From Pisolithus tinctorius (Eukaryota; Basidiomycota; Agaricomycetes; Boletales; Pisolithaceae), in NCBI GenBank assembly GCA_024663395.1, contig JANFAH010000001.1, forward strand, positions 6,510,001-6,574,000: 64,000 nt of DNA, given 5' to 3'. Within the stretch, counting starts at the first letter, position 1; each line of letters begins with the position of its first letter. The position numbers and the translations under genes are program-made. A model generated the notes under the pieces. The model made no database searches, was not told the origin of the DNA, and worked only from the letters and a program-made list of their open reading frames with translations. This document shows positions 10,299-22,953 of the stretch, piece after piece.

Positions 10299-12519
10299 AT
10301 GTCGGGCCGTAGTATTCCTGTGGCCCTCTCCAGTTTCGGTAGTGGAAGGAAGCATTCGGGCAGCTCTCAGGCAGATATCACGAAACTGAAGACACCCGTA
10401 CCTCCGTGAGTCTTGTTCATCTAAGCGCACTGAAGAGGACCGGTGACGTGTTTTCAGTTATCGCCATGCTGCACCATCTGCGCCGTGGCCGTGGATGGAC
10501 TTCGACGTAGACGAGAGTGCAGTCGAGCCACCCTATCCGGACGGGCTGCCTTCTCCCCCTGATCATTGGAAAAAATACCCTCAAAATTTGTTCGGGAACT
10601 GGACCCCAGACCAAGTCCAGAGAAGCAAGATGTTGACTGCTTGCTCAGATTCCCAGCCTTGTTTGATTTATAACGTGGAAGTGAAAGACGACGGGCACTT
10701 CGATAAAGCTGCCGGAGAAAGAACTACAACCGTCACTGCTGACAATGCTCAGGAATTTTGGGAAGAACTGCAGCAACCCGTAAGGATTGTTCAAAACCTC
10801 AGGTTAGTTGATCGGCTGAATCGTCTGCTCCGCAAAACAGCGACCCGAGGGCATTCGAATCCGGGCATTTTTCGTTGATAATTTGTCCTTGAATGTTTTG
10901 AAGATGCTGGGAACAACGTGAGTTTACTCTCGTCTCTCTTTAATGCAGTCCCACAACCTTCCTCTCAGCTTCGATATCGAACCTTTTTTCTTCTCGTCCT
11001 CGACGAATTGGATACCCTCACGGTACCAAGAGGATGCTAAGACCGAATACGGAGACCGTTGGTATATTCGTGGCGTCGATTCAAAGCATGGCTTATACAC
11101 TATACAGACATAACCGTCACTCTCCCGTTCATTTGCAGTACGCGGAAGCCTGGTACTAGACCAGAGAACGTCTCATCTACCGGGTCGGCTACCTCACAAA
11201 AGCTTGCGCCTGCAATGCATGGTACGTCACTATCATGCGAATAGGATGCAGTGGTAACCTCGCGTTTCTAGAGGTTCTTGAGATTAATACCCAAATGCCA
11301 TTAGAGCTAAGTAAGCGGACAGTATTTCTAGCATAGTCACCTTACACTGACGTTCCACCGACCCTCTAGCTCACGAAATTTTACTTCAAGATCTTCTGGC
11401 TATTCACATGGTCCGGAAAAGGGATTCCAGCACTATCATTTCATATCACCCTATATCCAATGTGAAGAAAACGTCCGCCAAGCGTCTCCAGTCGCTCGTC
11501 CAAAGAACCGGGGATAGTGTGTATTGGTCCAAGCTTTTTGCCAAGTCCAGAGATCCAACATTCGTTTTCCTCGCCATACTTTGGTATGCGCTTTATGCGT
11601 GGGATGAGACTTTCGACGCTTTATACCGGCATATCAACAAGCTAGTGTGTGCCGCGATCGTCTGCTTTTACATTTGCTTGAATGATGTTTCAGGAATCTG
11701 AAGTTTTAAGGACCAACGACATCAACCTGACGCGCGAGTTGCACAAAGTGCAAGCATACCTGTTGCATTATCAACAACTTCTTCAGGACTTCCACAAGTC
11801 CGTCGAGTTCGTAAAAAACACTTCAAATCCCGCGATGGAATGCGATAAGGACAAAGACGACTCTGCGAAGCTTCTGAAGGGGGAAGCGGATAACTTGCTT
11901 TCAGAAATAAGCCGGCTAGAGGGTCATAGAACCGTGCAGTCTGACCGTTTGAAGAACGTCATGAAGCTGGTTGGTGTTTGTGCGATGCGTACTTTCCATC
12001 ATTGACACTGTTTGTTAGGCATTTGCAACTGTGAATATCGAAGAGAGCCGAGACATGAAAAAGCTCACGACAGCATCAATGCGAGATTCTGCTGCAATGA
12101 AGCAGGTGCGCTAGTTGGTTGTAGTTGGTGTTTTTGCCGATAGTTTTTTTCTAGATTTCTTACCTCACGATGGTCTTCTTGCCTGCGAGTTTGATAGCAG
12201 TAAGTGGACAATCATATCCAATTCCGAGATAATTTATTCTACTCCCCAGAGTGTTTTCGGGATGAACATTATGGAAATCAATCCTGGCACTCGTGAAACT
12301 CTTAGTCACTATGCTGAGGCCACGGTCACACTGACTGTTCTGACCGCGTGGTTGGTGATTGCTGTGCAAACGGAGAGTTATTTCTGCCCGAGAGGTAGTC
12401 CGTGGTGGCGACGCCTAGTATGGCCGATATATTTTGTTGCCAGCTTAAGAGACCGTCTTACAGGCAAACAGCAGCCCAGAAGTCTTAATGCTATGGTGAC
12501 GGACCCAGACCTAGCGTAG
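10299..12519 (+). CDS. CorA-like Mg2+ transporter-family protein, tandem copy 2
   Basis: The exon plan is the same as copy 1: 10299-10405, 10458-10806, 10850-10917, 10969-11057, 11108-11221, 11272-11310, 11370-11644, 11694-11969, 12019-12105, 12155-12199 and 12250-12519, giving 572 aa with no internal stop. All splice sites remain GT-AG. The FGMN pore motif, the SYLTMVFLPAS block before it and the second hydrophobic helix are kept. From 10,448 to 10,972 it is base-for-base identical to copy 1, while exon 1 and exon 4 differ at many sites. The C-terminal tail after WPIYF differs from both sisters and is longer than in copy 1. Function as for copy 1: a CorA-like membrane protein whose substrate is inferred only from the family. 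Confidence 0.88.
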
Positions 12520-14112
12520 GTGGCGAGATTATATTTGGTTGATATCTGCTGGCACAATGGCACAATGGCAGATGGTGAAATTGTACAAGGTGGTAGAATC
12601 TGTTTTTTTTCCCCTATTTGCTGTGTGTGCAACTATTGTAAATGAATACAGTTTCCTTCATATAAACCCAGCACCTCTCGGCTGGGGTTATTTTGAATGG
12701 CAGGGCTACTGGATAGGAAATGTACCTCTAATAGGTTGAGGTGCTTGAGACAAAGATGGGACACAACAGAGTGGCTGATTTAAGACTCTTTCAGGCAGGA
12801 GTGTGGGACTGGGCATGTGTGTTATTGCTCAGGAGTGATGTGATCAGGCAAGTGTGCATGGCAATGAGCTGACTTTCTTGTCTCATGGGGGTGTATATCT
12901 ATGTATCTGGTAGCTATGTTTTATCTATGTTGTGTATTTGATATCTCTGTTCATTGGGGCACATCTGCCCTTGCTCTCACTATGTGTAGTTACACCCCTC
13001 TCGGGGATATGGCACCATTCCTGCCTTTGGGCATAATCTTATTTCTTTATCCAGGCATGGTCTCAGCTTATAATTTATAGCCTCAACAATATCTATCGTC
13101 CAAAACCAAATTCTGAGGTTCAACAGTGAAAGACACATCACCTACTTGGCCCTTATTGCACTTCTATTTAATAAGCCTCAGCGCTCAGTTATCTATCATC
13201 CGCATGCTATCAGTGGCAATTTTGTATTTTGATGTGTTGACGGATTCGTTTTGCAACCCCTGGCGTAGAGTGCCTTGATCCGTTGTCCAAGGACGCCGCC
13301 GACCATGGAAGGGCCCTCGGTTTGAGGACACACAACATCCCGTGGACGATACTTGTAGCATGTGAATACGGAAGGTTTTCTGCGACCAGATACCTGATAA
13401 CCTATGCGCTGAGATTTTGTCACGTCTTCGTTGCAAGTGGGCCATTGGTGTACAGAATTTCGGCTCGTTATCTGTTGGCACGTTGTCTTCTGTCTCCAAA
13501 TTATCCGGTTGCAAACTATTCCCGGTACCTTATCCATCCTCTTATGTAAGTCCCATTCGTACACTCCTTACTACCTCCCTCATCTTTACAGGTACTAGTA
13601 TAAGAGCTTCCCTAGCGGCGTAACTGTGGTAGGATCATTGACTGACTTGGTTGGCCGGTGGAGAATGCGTTTATTTCCGTGTTGACGCGGTAACGGGAGC
13701 AAATGCCAACGTTCATTGATGACGCCCGTACGGAGTGTGTTTGACTGGTCGATAGGTAACATGCACGTACCTCACCTGTTCAGCGCCTAGAACCATGTGA
13801 GAAGAAGGCGTGCACTGAGACCTGGTCACAGGAACCAGAGGGTGTTCAATGCTATGGCATGCACACGTGCACCACCCCCGCAATGAGCGCCGCTTTAGGT
13901 GGCTACCATCCAGCCTGAGGGAGACCTTTAGGGACGGTGAAGTTATAATGTCCGAGTGGTCCCATCTGTGTCAGCTCCGTCTTGCTCGAGTCTGTGGGTC
14001 CCTGTGCATGTTTGTTACATAATGTATCACCCGCAGGTTCCATTCTATTCAAAGCGAAACGCTCGTAGCTTATCGGTGTGATCGATATCGAAATCCTTAC
14101 CCTTTACCACTT

Positions 14113-14300
14113 GGCTCCGTAACCAGCCCTTGTCTACCAGGGTACCATGGCCTGGTGTTAATGGATATGCAAGCCGCAATGACTCGAGGGGCTGGTAGTT
14201 GGTACATCATGCATCATGCATCATGATCCACATGTATGTACGTACTTTAGATGACACGCGACAGGCATTAGTCTAATAATCGAATTGCCAAGTGTCTGGG
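14113..14300. repeat. Block of about 180 bases inserted upstream of copy 3
   Basis: The unit-1 spacer reads GGCTCCGAAGCAACGGGG once. Here a similar string appears twice, at 14,113 (GGCTCCGTAACCAG) and near 14,299 (GGCTCCGAACCAG), with about 180 bases of unrelated sequence between. That sequence includes short ATGCATC repeats. It could be a small insertion that duplicated its target or a local slippage event. I found no convincing inverted ends. Confidence 0.5.
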
Positions 14301-14357
14301 CTCCGAACCAGCGGGGTTTTCCATTGGGCGCTTGCTTGTATCTCGCAAGGGAAATGG

Positions 14358-14365
14358 TTTATATA
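14358..14365 (+). promoter_or_regulatory. TATA box of CorA-like copy 3
   Basis: TTTATATA lies 80 bases before the ATG at 14,438, in the same context as copy 2. Confidence 0.6.
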
Positions 14366-14437
14366 CACACGTTCCCCTCTGGCGCCATCGTTGGTCACCC
14401 TCTTTTTCTCATCCGCCGTCTCCATTCAATTAACGTC

Positions 14438-16686
14438 ATGTCAGGCCGTAGCATTCCTGTGGCCCTCTCCAGTCTCGGTGGTGGAAGGAAGGATCCGGGC
14501 AGCTCTCAGGCAGATATCACGAAGCTAAGAACACCTGTACCCCCGTGAGTCTCTCTCATCCTAAGCGCACTTAAGAGGATCGGTGACGTGTTCTCAGCTA
14601 TCGCCATGCTGCACCATCCGCGCCGTGGCCGTGGATGGACTTCGACGTAGATGAGAGTACAGTCGAACCACTCTATCCGGGCGGGCTGGCTTCTCCCTCT
14701 GATCATTGGAAAAAATACCCTCAAAATTTGTTCGGGAACTGGACCCCAGACCAGGTCCAGAGAAGCAAGATGTTGACTGCCTGCTCTGATTCCCAGCCAT
14801 GTTTAATTCACAATGTGGAAGTGAAAGACGACGGGCACTTCGACAAAGCTGCCGGAGAAAGAACTATAACCGTTACTGCTGACAGTGCTAGTTATCAGGC
14901 ATTTTGGAACGAACTACAACAGCCTGTGAGGATTGTTCAAAATCTCAGGTTAGTTGATCCGCTGAGTTGTCTGCTCCGCATAACAGCGACCCGAGGGCAT
15001 TCGAATTCGGGCATTTTTCGTCGATAATTTGTCCCTGAATGTTTTGAAGATGCTGGGAACAACGTGGGTTTACTCTCACCTCTCCTTGCCGCAGTCCTAC
15101 AACCTTCATCCCAGCTTCGATATCGAACCTTTTTTCTTCTCGTCCTCGACGAATTGGATACCTTCACGATACCAAGAAGACGCCAAGGCTGAATATGGAG
15201 ACCGTTGGTATATTCGTGGCGTCGATTTAAAGCATGGCTTACACGCTATACAGACATAACCGTCACTCTCCCGTTCATTTGCAGCATGCGGAAGCCTGGT
15301 ACTAGACCAGAGAGCATCTCATCTGTTGGGTCGGCCACCTCACAAAAGTTTGCGCCCCCAATGCATGGTACGTCACTATCATGCGAATAGGATGCAGTTG
15401 TGACCTCGCGTTTCTAGAGGTTCTTGAGATTAATACCCAAGCGCCATTAGAGCTAAGTAAGCGGACAAAGTATTTCTGGCACACTTACCCTACAATGACG
15501 TTCCACCGACCCTCTAGCTCACGAAATTTTACTTCAAGATCTTCTGGCTATTCACATGGTCCGGACAAGGGATTCCAGCACTATCATTTCATATCACCCT
15601 ATATCCAATTTGAAGAAAACGTCCGCCAAGCGTCTTCAGTCGCTCGTCCAAAGAACCGGGGATAGTGTGTATTGGTCCAAGCTTTTTGCCAAGTCTAGAG
15701 ATCCAACGTTCGTCTTCCTCGCCATACTTTGGTATGCGCTTTATGCGTGGGATGAGGCTTTCGAAGCTTTATACCGGCATATTAACAAGCTAGTGAGTGC
15801 CACGATCGTCTGCTTTTACATTTGCTTGAATGGTGCTTTAGGAATCAAAAGTTTTAGGAACCAACGACATCAACCTGACGCGAGAGTTGCACAAAGTGCA
15901 AGCATACCTGTTGCATTATCAACAACTTCTTCAGGACTTCCACAAGTCCGTCGACTTCGTAAGAAACACTCCAAATCCAGCGATGGACTGCGATAAAGAC
16001 AAGGACAACTCCGCGGAGCTTCTGGCGAGGGAAGTGGATAACTTGCTTTCCGAAATAAACCGGCTAGAGGGTCATAGAACTATGCAGTCTGACCGTTTGA
16101 AGAACGTCATGCAGCTGGTTGGTGTTTGTGCGATGCGTACTTCCCATCGTTGACGCTGTTTGTTAGGCATTTGCAACTGTAAATATCGAAGACAGCCGAG
16201 CCATGAAAAGGCTTACGGAGGCATCCATGCGAGATTCTGCTGCAATGAAGCAGGTGTGCTAGTTGGTTATAGTTGGTGTTGTTGCCGACAGTTTTTTCTA
16301 GATTTCTTACCTCACAATGATCTTCTTGCCTGCGAGCTTGATAGCAGTAAGTACTCAATCATATCATATCCAATCACGAGATAGCTTATTCTACTCCCCA
16401 GAGCGTTTTCGGGATGAACGTCGCGGAAATCAATCCTGGCACTTATGAAACTCTTAGCCACTATGCTGAGGCCACGGTCACACTGACTGTTCTGACCGCG
16501 TGGTTGGTGATTGCTATGCAAACAGAGAGTTCTTTCTGGCCGAGAGGTAGTCCGTGGTGGCGACGTCTAGTATGGCCGATATGCTTTGTTGCCGGACGCG
16601 TCAGAGCATTGTACTTGAGACACCGTCCCGCAGATGAACAGCGACCCATAGGTTTTAACGTTACGGTGTCACCCCCAGACCCTTAG
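14438..16686 (+). CDS. CorA-like Mg2+ transporter-family protein, tandem copy 3
   Basis: Exons: 14438-14544, 14598-14952, 14996-15063, 15115-15203, 15254-15367, 15418-15456, 15518-15792, 15842-16117, 16167-16253, 16302-16346 and 16402-16686, giving 579 aa, all in frame. It is the most diverged copy in exon 2, with two extra codons (around SYQAFW). It keeps EPFFFSSS, SKLFAKS, AILWYALYAWDE, SYLTMIFLPAS and FGMNV. The C-terminal tail (RVRALYLRHRPADEQRP) is unlike the other two, so the tails diverge faster than the body. Its upstream region carries an extra block of about 180 bases. No disabling change was found, so three apparently functional paralogues sit in a row. Confidence 0.88.
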
Positions 16687-16889
16687 CTGGACGCACGACA
16701 TTGCATGACGTTCACGAGAGTGTATGTAGTGTCCTTGCGGTTTTCATGTACTTCGGGGTTGTCCGGTTGTTAGTGACCGGAAGATATTGCAACGGAGAAT
16801 ATTCCGCCCTTCGCAGATACGTAGGAGCTCGATGACGTGGCCGACAAAGCTGCCTTTTAGCTTCGATCCTCTAGTCGACTAGAGTTTCA

Positions 16890-19001
16890 ATGGACGAGCC
16901 TGGTAATGACCCACTCGCAGGTCCCTTACCCTTACGTTGGTTGCGGCGTGTGTCAACGTTCCTAGCTCACTACGGGGTTGAAACTCATGGGTAAGAACTT
17001 CTTCTATTCACCGTTGCATATCTCATGCTGCACGAAGCATCGCCCCGATCCCGAGGGAAGAGAGACTGGAGACGCGATGGTATCAGATGTTCTTTGTCTG
17101 GTTCTCTGCGAACATGAACATCCTCAGGTGTGTGCACGCACTGCAAGCTTCGGGAGCAGGACAGTCAACTCTCCAAATCTGCAGCTTCAGCACTGGAACT
17201 GCTGGGCCAGCTTTCTTCTCGCTCGGCGTGCGTGACTCCATCGTCGTTATAACCGTCGTCGATCTCGTGTAAGCTGCCATCCATACCGTAATCCCGTCCG
17301 CCCTGCTGCTTACCTGATCTCATCAGGGTCTGCCTGATTCCGGCAATCTTGTACGTGCAAACGTTCACACTACCTGCTCAATGGAAAGCATTCACATGGA
17401 AGTAAATCAGTGCTGTATTTGGGCCAAAGCTTGGCACCCGTGCCATGGTTCAGTCCCGGTTTTCTTGGGGGTAGGTGATGCCACGCGTTCTATCTTAAGC
17501 GCTGGAACTTACCTGCAATCAAGCTATTACGGTGCAATTATTCCCAGCGCTCTAAATGTCTTCTCCCTGCAGGGTTTCCTTATCTTGAACTGTATCATCG
17601 GAGGACAGACGATCGCAAGCGTCAGCTCACATATAGACGACACCCTGGGCATCGTTATCATAAGTATCATCTCGCTCGTGGTGAGTTTCTTCGCTGTTTA
17701 GCATCCCCACTTCTCATCGTCAAACCCAGGTGACGTTCTTTGGGTATCGCTTTCTTCATTGGTAAGTAGTGGTTGTTCCTGCGCATGTTCGTGTGGCTCA
17801 CCTTCGTGATAGGTTCGAAAGCGTAGCATGGATCCCAAACGTGATCGCATTCATTGCCATGCTTGCGCTTGGGTACCCCCATCTTCATATCAACCAGTCC
17901 GTATCGGTTCCAGCACCGAAGGCATCATCCATACTGTCTTTTGGATCCACGGTGGCTGCTAGCGTGCTTAGTTGGTGTACGATAACTCCCGACTATGGTG
18001 TTTACCATAGCCCAAAAGCTTCATCGTAAGGACACTTTCACGTACTGCGCTCAGTGAGTTGATATAACGGTGTTAGCTCTCGCATCTTCCTCTACACGTA
18101 TTTTGGGTTCCTCACTGCAAGTGTAAGTATCCTCGAACTGAAGCCTATGAGTGCGTCTGATGGAAAGTCGCAGCTTACGGCTCATACCATGGGTGCAGCT
18201 TTTGCAGCTGCAGCTCCTAGTGTGCCTGCGTGGAACGCTGGCTTCCAGGACAGCACATCTGTCGGAGGTTTGATATACAGTATTTTGGCCCCTGTTGGCA
18301 GCTTCGGAAAGTTGCTCACTGTATTAGTTGCGCTCAGCATACCCAGCGCCTGCGCACCGTGCATGTACACGTTCAGCACGAGTTTCATGACCATCGCCGG
18401 ATGGTTTGCCCTCGTTCCGCGTTGGGTGTATATTTTGGTATCCGAAGGAGTGTAAGCTGCATTTAATATATGTATATTGGAGACTTGCCTGCTAATCGAC
18501 AATCCTCTCCAGCCTCATACCGGTCGCTATTATTGGCGCAAAGACATTCTATACAACATTCGTGGACATTCTCAGTATGTCATTGGACACTCATCGCATA
18601 CCATTGTGTTGAGATCATTATCATTCCCAGGTGTAATCGGATACTGGAGTGCGGCTTTCGCGGCAATCGTTTTGATCGAGCACGTGCTGTTCCGTCGCGC
18701 ATCGTTCACCGGGGACGTCTACCCAATTGCCACGTGGGACTCTCCCAGGTTACTGCCTACCGGAATATCCGCCATCCTTGCATTCTTTTGCGCGTGTGGA
18801 GCACTTGTGCCTTTTATGTCTCAGGCGTGGTATGTAGGGCCCGTTGCGCAGGACGGATCTGGAGACTGCGGGATTGCTGTTGGGTTTGTTGTTGCTGCCC
18901 TTACCTACACAGTTTTCAGGGGCGTAGAGAAGTGGTGCATGAGAGTGAGGGGGGTCGGTAGGCCGCTTGGGGAAGAAGACATCAAGGAAGAAGATTTTTG
19001 A
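16890..19001 (+). CDS. NCS1-family purine/cytosine permease
   Basis: Twelve exons join in frame: 16890-16990, 17038-17127, 17185-17268, 17327-17350, 17411-17470, 17524-17680, 17730-17761, 17813-18025, 18077-18122, 18174-18451, 18513-18574 and 18631-19001, giving 505 aa. The length and order fit fungal Fcy2-like nucleobase:cation symporters with about 12 TM helices in the plasma membrane. Diagnostic blocks are FFVWFSANMNIL and FSTGTAGPAFFSLGVRDS (TM1-2), FGPKLGTRAMVQSR, LNVFSLQGFLILNCIIGGQ, WIPNVIAFIAMLALG, SFGSTVAASVLSWC, GAAFAAAAPSVPAWNAGF, PVGSFGKLLTVLVALS, and GYWSAAFAAIVLIEHVLF near the C-terminus. The short N-terminus lacks the long acidic leader of some relatives. Substrate (cytosine, adenine, guanine or hypoxanthine) cannot be told from the sequence. 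Confidence 0.92.
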
Positions 19002-19212
19002 AAACCTAGGTAAGTTAGCCCCCCCTTTATTTGCTCCGTAGACAGGGGCGCAAGCAAGGCAACTGGTTCTCACGCATCTCCTATGCCAGCTCCCATGACG
19101 CCACCGTTTTGGGCTATTTCCAATAACTCCATAATGACCTCAGCTTGTATTTGTACCTTTTGTACTTCTTTCTCATTGAGCTACTTTGGCGTTGCGTTCA
19201 GTGCTGCACGCT

Positions 19213-20904
19213 ATGTCAAACTCACAGAACTTGGGAACGCCGCACATTCAAGCGGTGTCAAAACGTTCTCCTTATGGTGCCTTATTCTCTAGGACGTTAC
19301 CCCGTTACAGTGGGCAGTACCGCGTTGGCGTTCGAGACGTCGAGATATCCATCCCGAAACAGTCGTTCGGAAATTTTAAGCATAAGTCCATGCCGAACGA
19401 GGTTGGAATCACCATTGACACCGCCATGTTTACTCTGTTTTATCCCACTGAATCGAATGAAAATGACCATCGAATTGTATGGTTTCCCAGGTGAGTAGAA
19501 ACAAACTTCTGAGGTTTTTGAGGCAGTCACAGTGGAAATGGTTGGGAGTAGACTTCGTCAAACCGTCGAAGGCTTAATGAAAATGTCCAATACCTGCAAT
19601 CGGTTCTATAAATACATGGCTTGTACGTAGGCGTTCCCTACCTTGAGAAGCACTCGGGTTTACACGGTATCAGATGCGGGGGCGGCTGTCGTTACATGGG
19701 GAACCACGTTTCCGGGCATACCAAATGCGCCGCTGAAGGCACTGCCGGGTTCGGCGAAGTGGCCACTGCTACTGTTCAGTCACGGAGCAGGATCTTCGCG
19801 CTTGATGAACGTAAGCCTTTGTCCTGCGCTACGTTTCATCAGCCACACCTCCGGTCCTCTGTTACAGACGTCTTTTTGTGGTGAAATGGCATCTCGAGGG
19901 TTTGTTGTTGCTGCTATAGAACATCGGGACGGTACTGGCCCACACGCAAGAATCACCAACGCAAATGGAGAGGAAAGCGACTTTTCATGGATTCACTGGA
20001 ACGATCTAGAGTGCGTTTCCTTACCCCCGCATCTGAGTATACCGACCTTGCTTCCTCTTTCGACCAGTTGGATAGACTTACCCGAACAGCCATTGGATGA
20101 TACCATGCTTCGACGTGTTCAGTTGGAGGTTCGTTTAGCTGAGGTGCAAGGTGTGTTGGCGGGATTACAGAAGGCAGCACGTCGAGAGCCTTTTGCGTCC
20201 ACTGGACATCGTTACTCGTCATCGAGCAACTGGGACGAGTGGGACTGTGTGGAAGTCGACGCGCCTGTGATGGCAGGGCACTCTTTTGGCGGGAGCTTAG
20301 CCGTCAGTTTGATCGTTATGTATTGCTCACGCAACAGTACTCGTTGACCTTCCTTGCAGATGGCAGCCGCCGCCGACAGTCGTTTTTCCTTCAGCCACAT
20401 TGTTGTGTTCGATCCCGCCACGAAAAGTCTGTGTTGTCGTCGTCGTCGTCTTCCATTGTCCGTTTGTTGACTCCTTCCAGGACTGCAATCATGGAATGGA
20501 CGGATTACTGTTCCCTTACTTGCGGTCAGTTCTGAGGAATTCTCTGCTGGTGCGGAATTTTCCATGTTACGTTATATGCTCTCTGGTGTTCCCCAGCACA
20601 AAGTCCATGTCATTCGTAAGTAGTCCGTCGGATCCTTTATCATGTGCTGCTTACCCCGGAACTTCTTCCAGCGGGCTCTTCGCATCCTTCTTTCACTGAC
20701 GTGTTTTTGATTTTGCCCGACTACGTCAACAGAATGATGGGCCTTGCGATCGACCCGGTCTACGTCATTAACGTCACTGTGGGTAAGACGAAGCAGTTTT
20801 TGGAGAATGGTGGAGAAGAGCACGTGCGTGTCGAAGAAAGGCCGAGCGAGGCAGACCTGGGGCCTCCACAGGCACAGAAGCAGTCAACTTTGGGTATGCC
20901 TTAG
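19213..20904 (+). CDS. Platelet-activating-factor acetylhydrolase-like esterase (PAF-AH, PF03403 type)
   Basis: This is an alpha/beta hydrolase gene in about seven exons; the first exon is 19213-19490. In order it has the TLFYPTES-like N-terminal strand, WPLLLFSHGAGSSR (oxyanion region), MASRGFVVAAIEHRDGTGP, the nucleophile elbow GHSFGG (Ser in GHSFGG), HIVVFDPAT (likely the catalytic Asp region) and GSSHPSFTDVFLILP (the His of SSHPSFTD). Such enzymes hydrolyse the sn-2 acetyl or short oxidised acyl chain of phospholipids. Introns interrupt after LMN, after NDLE, after GGSLA and before the PSFTD exon. The exon 2/3 junction (about 19,615-19,650) is not resolved. No signal peptide is evident at the chosen ATG, so an intracellular enzyme is likely. 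Confidence 0.87.
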
Positions 20905-22953
20905 CATCGATGGCCAAAAAAAAGTACGGTAGCCTTATGTACCCCATTGGTACATAGCACCACCACCCAAAAGCTACCCTAATAAGTGCGTGTGTACTAG
21001 AATACAATGCTTGGATAACGAAGTGAAGAGGACGGCGAAGATAAGACAGATAAGAGCTAGCAGTAAGCCCCTAGCACACGTTAGGTGGTTATTCCAAAGT
21101 GGCTTCTGCGACGCCGCACAGCTTGCCACAACAAGCAAATGCGCCACTACTACCAGATGCTCGTTTAGCTCCGCCACCTTCCCGAAGCTGGACGACTGCG
21201 GGATGCCTTGGACTTGGTGCTCGCATCCATGAACCCCTTCAAATGGCACATCAAGTCTTTCGCGAGGAATATTGTACCGCTGTCCTCCTCGTACCGGACT
21301 GACTGTGTGTTCAGGGCCAAGAGGGCCCCGATCTCTGAGGGATAGAGCCGGACTGTGTGGGAGTACCGCCACATAGAAACAAATTCGTGGCGAAATATAG
21401 AAACGTCGAGCAGCACGGACGTCGAGTCCATGCTCCGAGGCGTCGTTACTTTAGATGAGCAACTTAGCAAGAGAGCGAGGGCAAGTCTGCGAAGGCTGAC
21501 TCACTTTGGACCAGACAAACGAAACCTTTGATTACTGCAAAGGCAAAAAATGCTGTTGGAGTGCTACCATCTTGCTTGACAGAGAAGGATAGGTGATCTG
21601 GATGAATGATTGTCTGGTTGGGCTCTGGTAGTATGACAGTCGTCGCGTCTGGCCTAACCATCATAACTTGACTGACGGTACAGAGACTGGCGAGGATATT
21701 GAACTCAGCCAAGCTTGGAGGAGGGGGGTTTCATTGTCTCTGCAGGTCTCGACTTTATAGTCGCATGCTCACGCCCTGCTCCACTGAATGAGGCATGTTT
21801 CGACCAAAGTAGGAAACGGGTCACAGGACGACTTGGAGTCTCAGAAAAGTTAAATCCGTCACATCAACCCCGCTCCTGCCCAGGATAGGTTCCAGTTTCA
21901 ATTTCAAAACACCGACCTCGACATGCTGTTGGTTTCGACTTACCAAATAGCAGAGTTTAGAAATCAGGTGTCAGGTCCCCGGATATGTTCCAGTTTCAAT
22001 TTCGAAAAGCTGACTTGGGGTTTCGAGTCTCGACCCGCATATGATCATTTGTTTTTCCCCACATCCGATTCAATCTGGTGACCCTTGGGCATGAACGGAA
22101 TACTCGACTCCGGGTGTGAGACTTTGACCATCGGTAAGTATGACGATACGGTGCCAAAGAGTGTCGATATTGCTACGCCTAATCGGTCCGAAGCATTGGG
22201 ATGGATGCGGTATGGTGCATATTTTGCTTCGATTGCACTAATAAGCCTAAATGCTTACGTAAATGCATGGTCGCCCATCAAACGTTGAGGTTCTAGATTT
22301 CTAGTAACACACAAGTAACTTGCCATGTTCTGCGCAAGGCTTATCGCTCCCAACACTTCCGTCGGCCTGCTCCCTTCGGGGTTGAACAGAGTATTGTATG
22401 TCCATTATGCTTTGACTACCTAGTTTACCTTGCAATGTTCCTCATGCGTGTCCACATGTACAGTGTCCGTTGGCTGCACAGCATTCATTCGTTGGTGGTG
22501 GCGACGTTCTGAAATGAACGGTCTCCCCTTCCCAATGTGAACTTTGTATCTGGAATGACTCACAAACAAATGATTGCCGAGCCGTCGAGCCATATAGAGT
22601 TTGTCAGACTCTCTGGTTATCTGGTCAGTTATCGTGGCAAAGTCAGCGTTAAGCGCTGAGCACTGAGGCTTGGTCGTTCAACCAACTTGAATTTGGAGGG
22701 TGGTAAGATGTTTGAACTACCACCACTGCATATACTATGAACCAGGTATAGTATGTTGATCCGACCAACGGTCTTATGACTTTCATGGTATCAACTCCAA
22801 TTGTCTCCATGATACAAACTCAGAGCCGCCCGAGGTCATGTAGGACTTGGTAAGCGATCCCAAGCTGTGTCGAGCCACCGCCCAATTAACCCATAGCTCT
22901 TGCGACACATAAAATTGGCGACCCTCGCAGGCCTGGTAGCAATTCTTGGACCG
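20905..22953. other. Gene-poor stretch with uncharacterised small ORFs
   Basis: Minus-strand ORFs at 21,712-21,464 and 21,470-20,974 and a plus ORF at 22,085-22,288 (with one hydrophobic helix, YGAYFASIALISLNAYV) show no domain I recognise, and they do not join into a convincing multi-exon gene. A short direct repeat, GTTCCAGTTTCAATTTC, occurs near 21,890 and 21,987. Otherwise I see nothing. Confidence 0.5.

Larger units (their letters stand above)
12520..14437. other. Intergenic spacer of CorA-like unit 2 (empty site for both insertions)
   Basis: The spacer matches the unit-1 spacer on both sides of the 6.06-kb insertion and joins them directly near 13,001. It also lacks the MITE at 13,593. 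A unit-specific block at about 14,113-14,300 is described separately. No gene with a recognisable domain is seen. Confidence 0.7.

Noticed and set aside
13185..13564. Minus-strand ORFs in the CorA spacers (also 9,017-9,425)
   Set aside because: They recur because the spacer is duplicated, but indels between the units shift their frames and no domain is seen.
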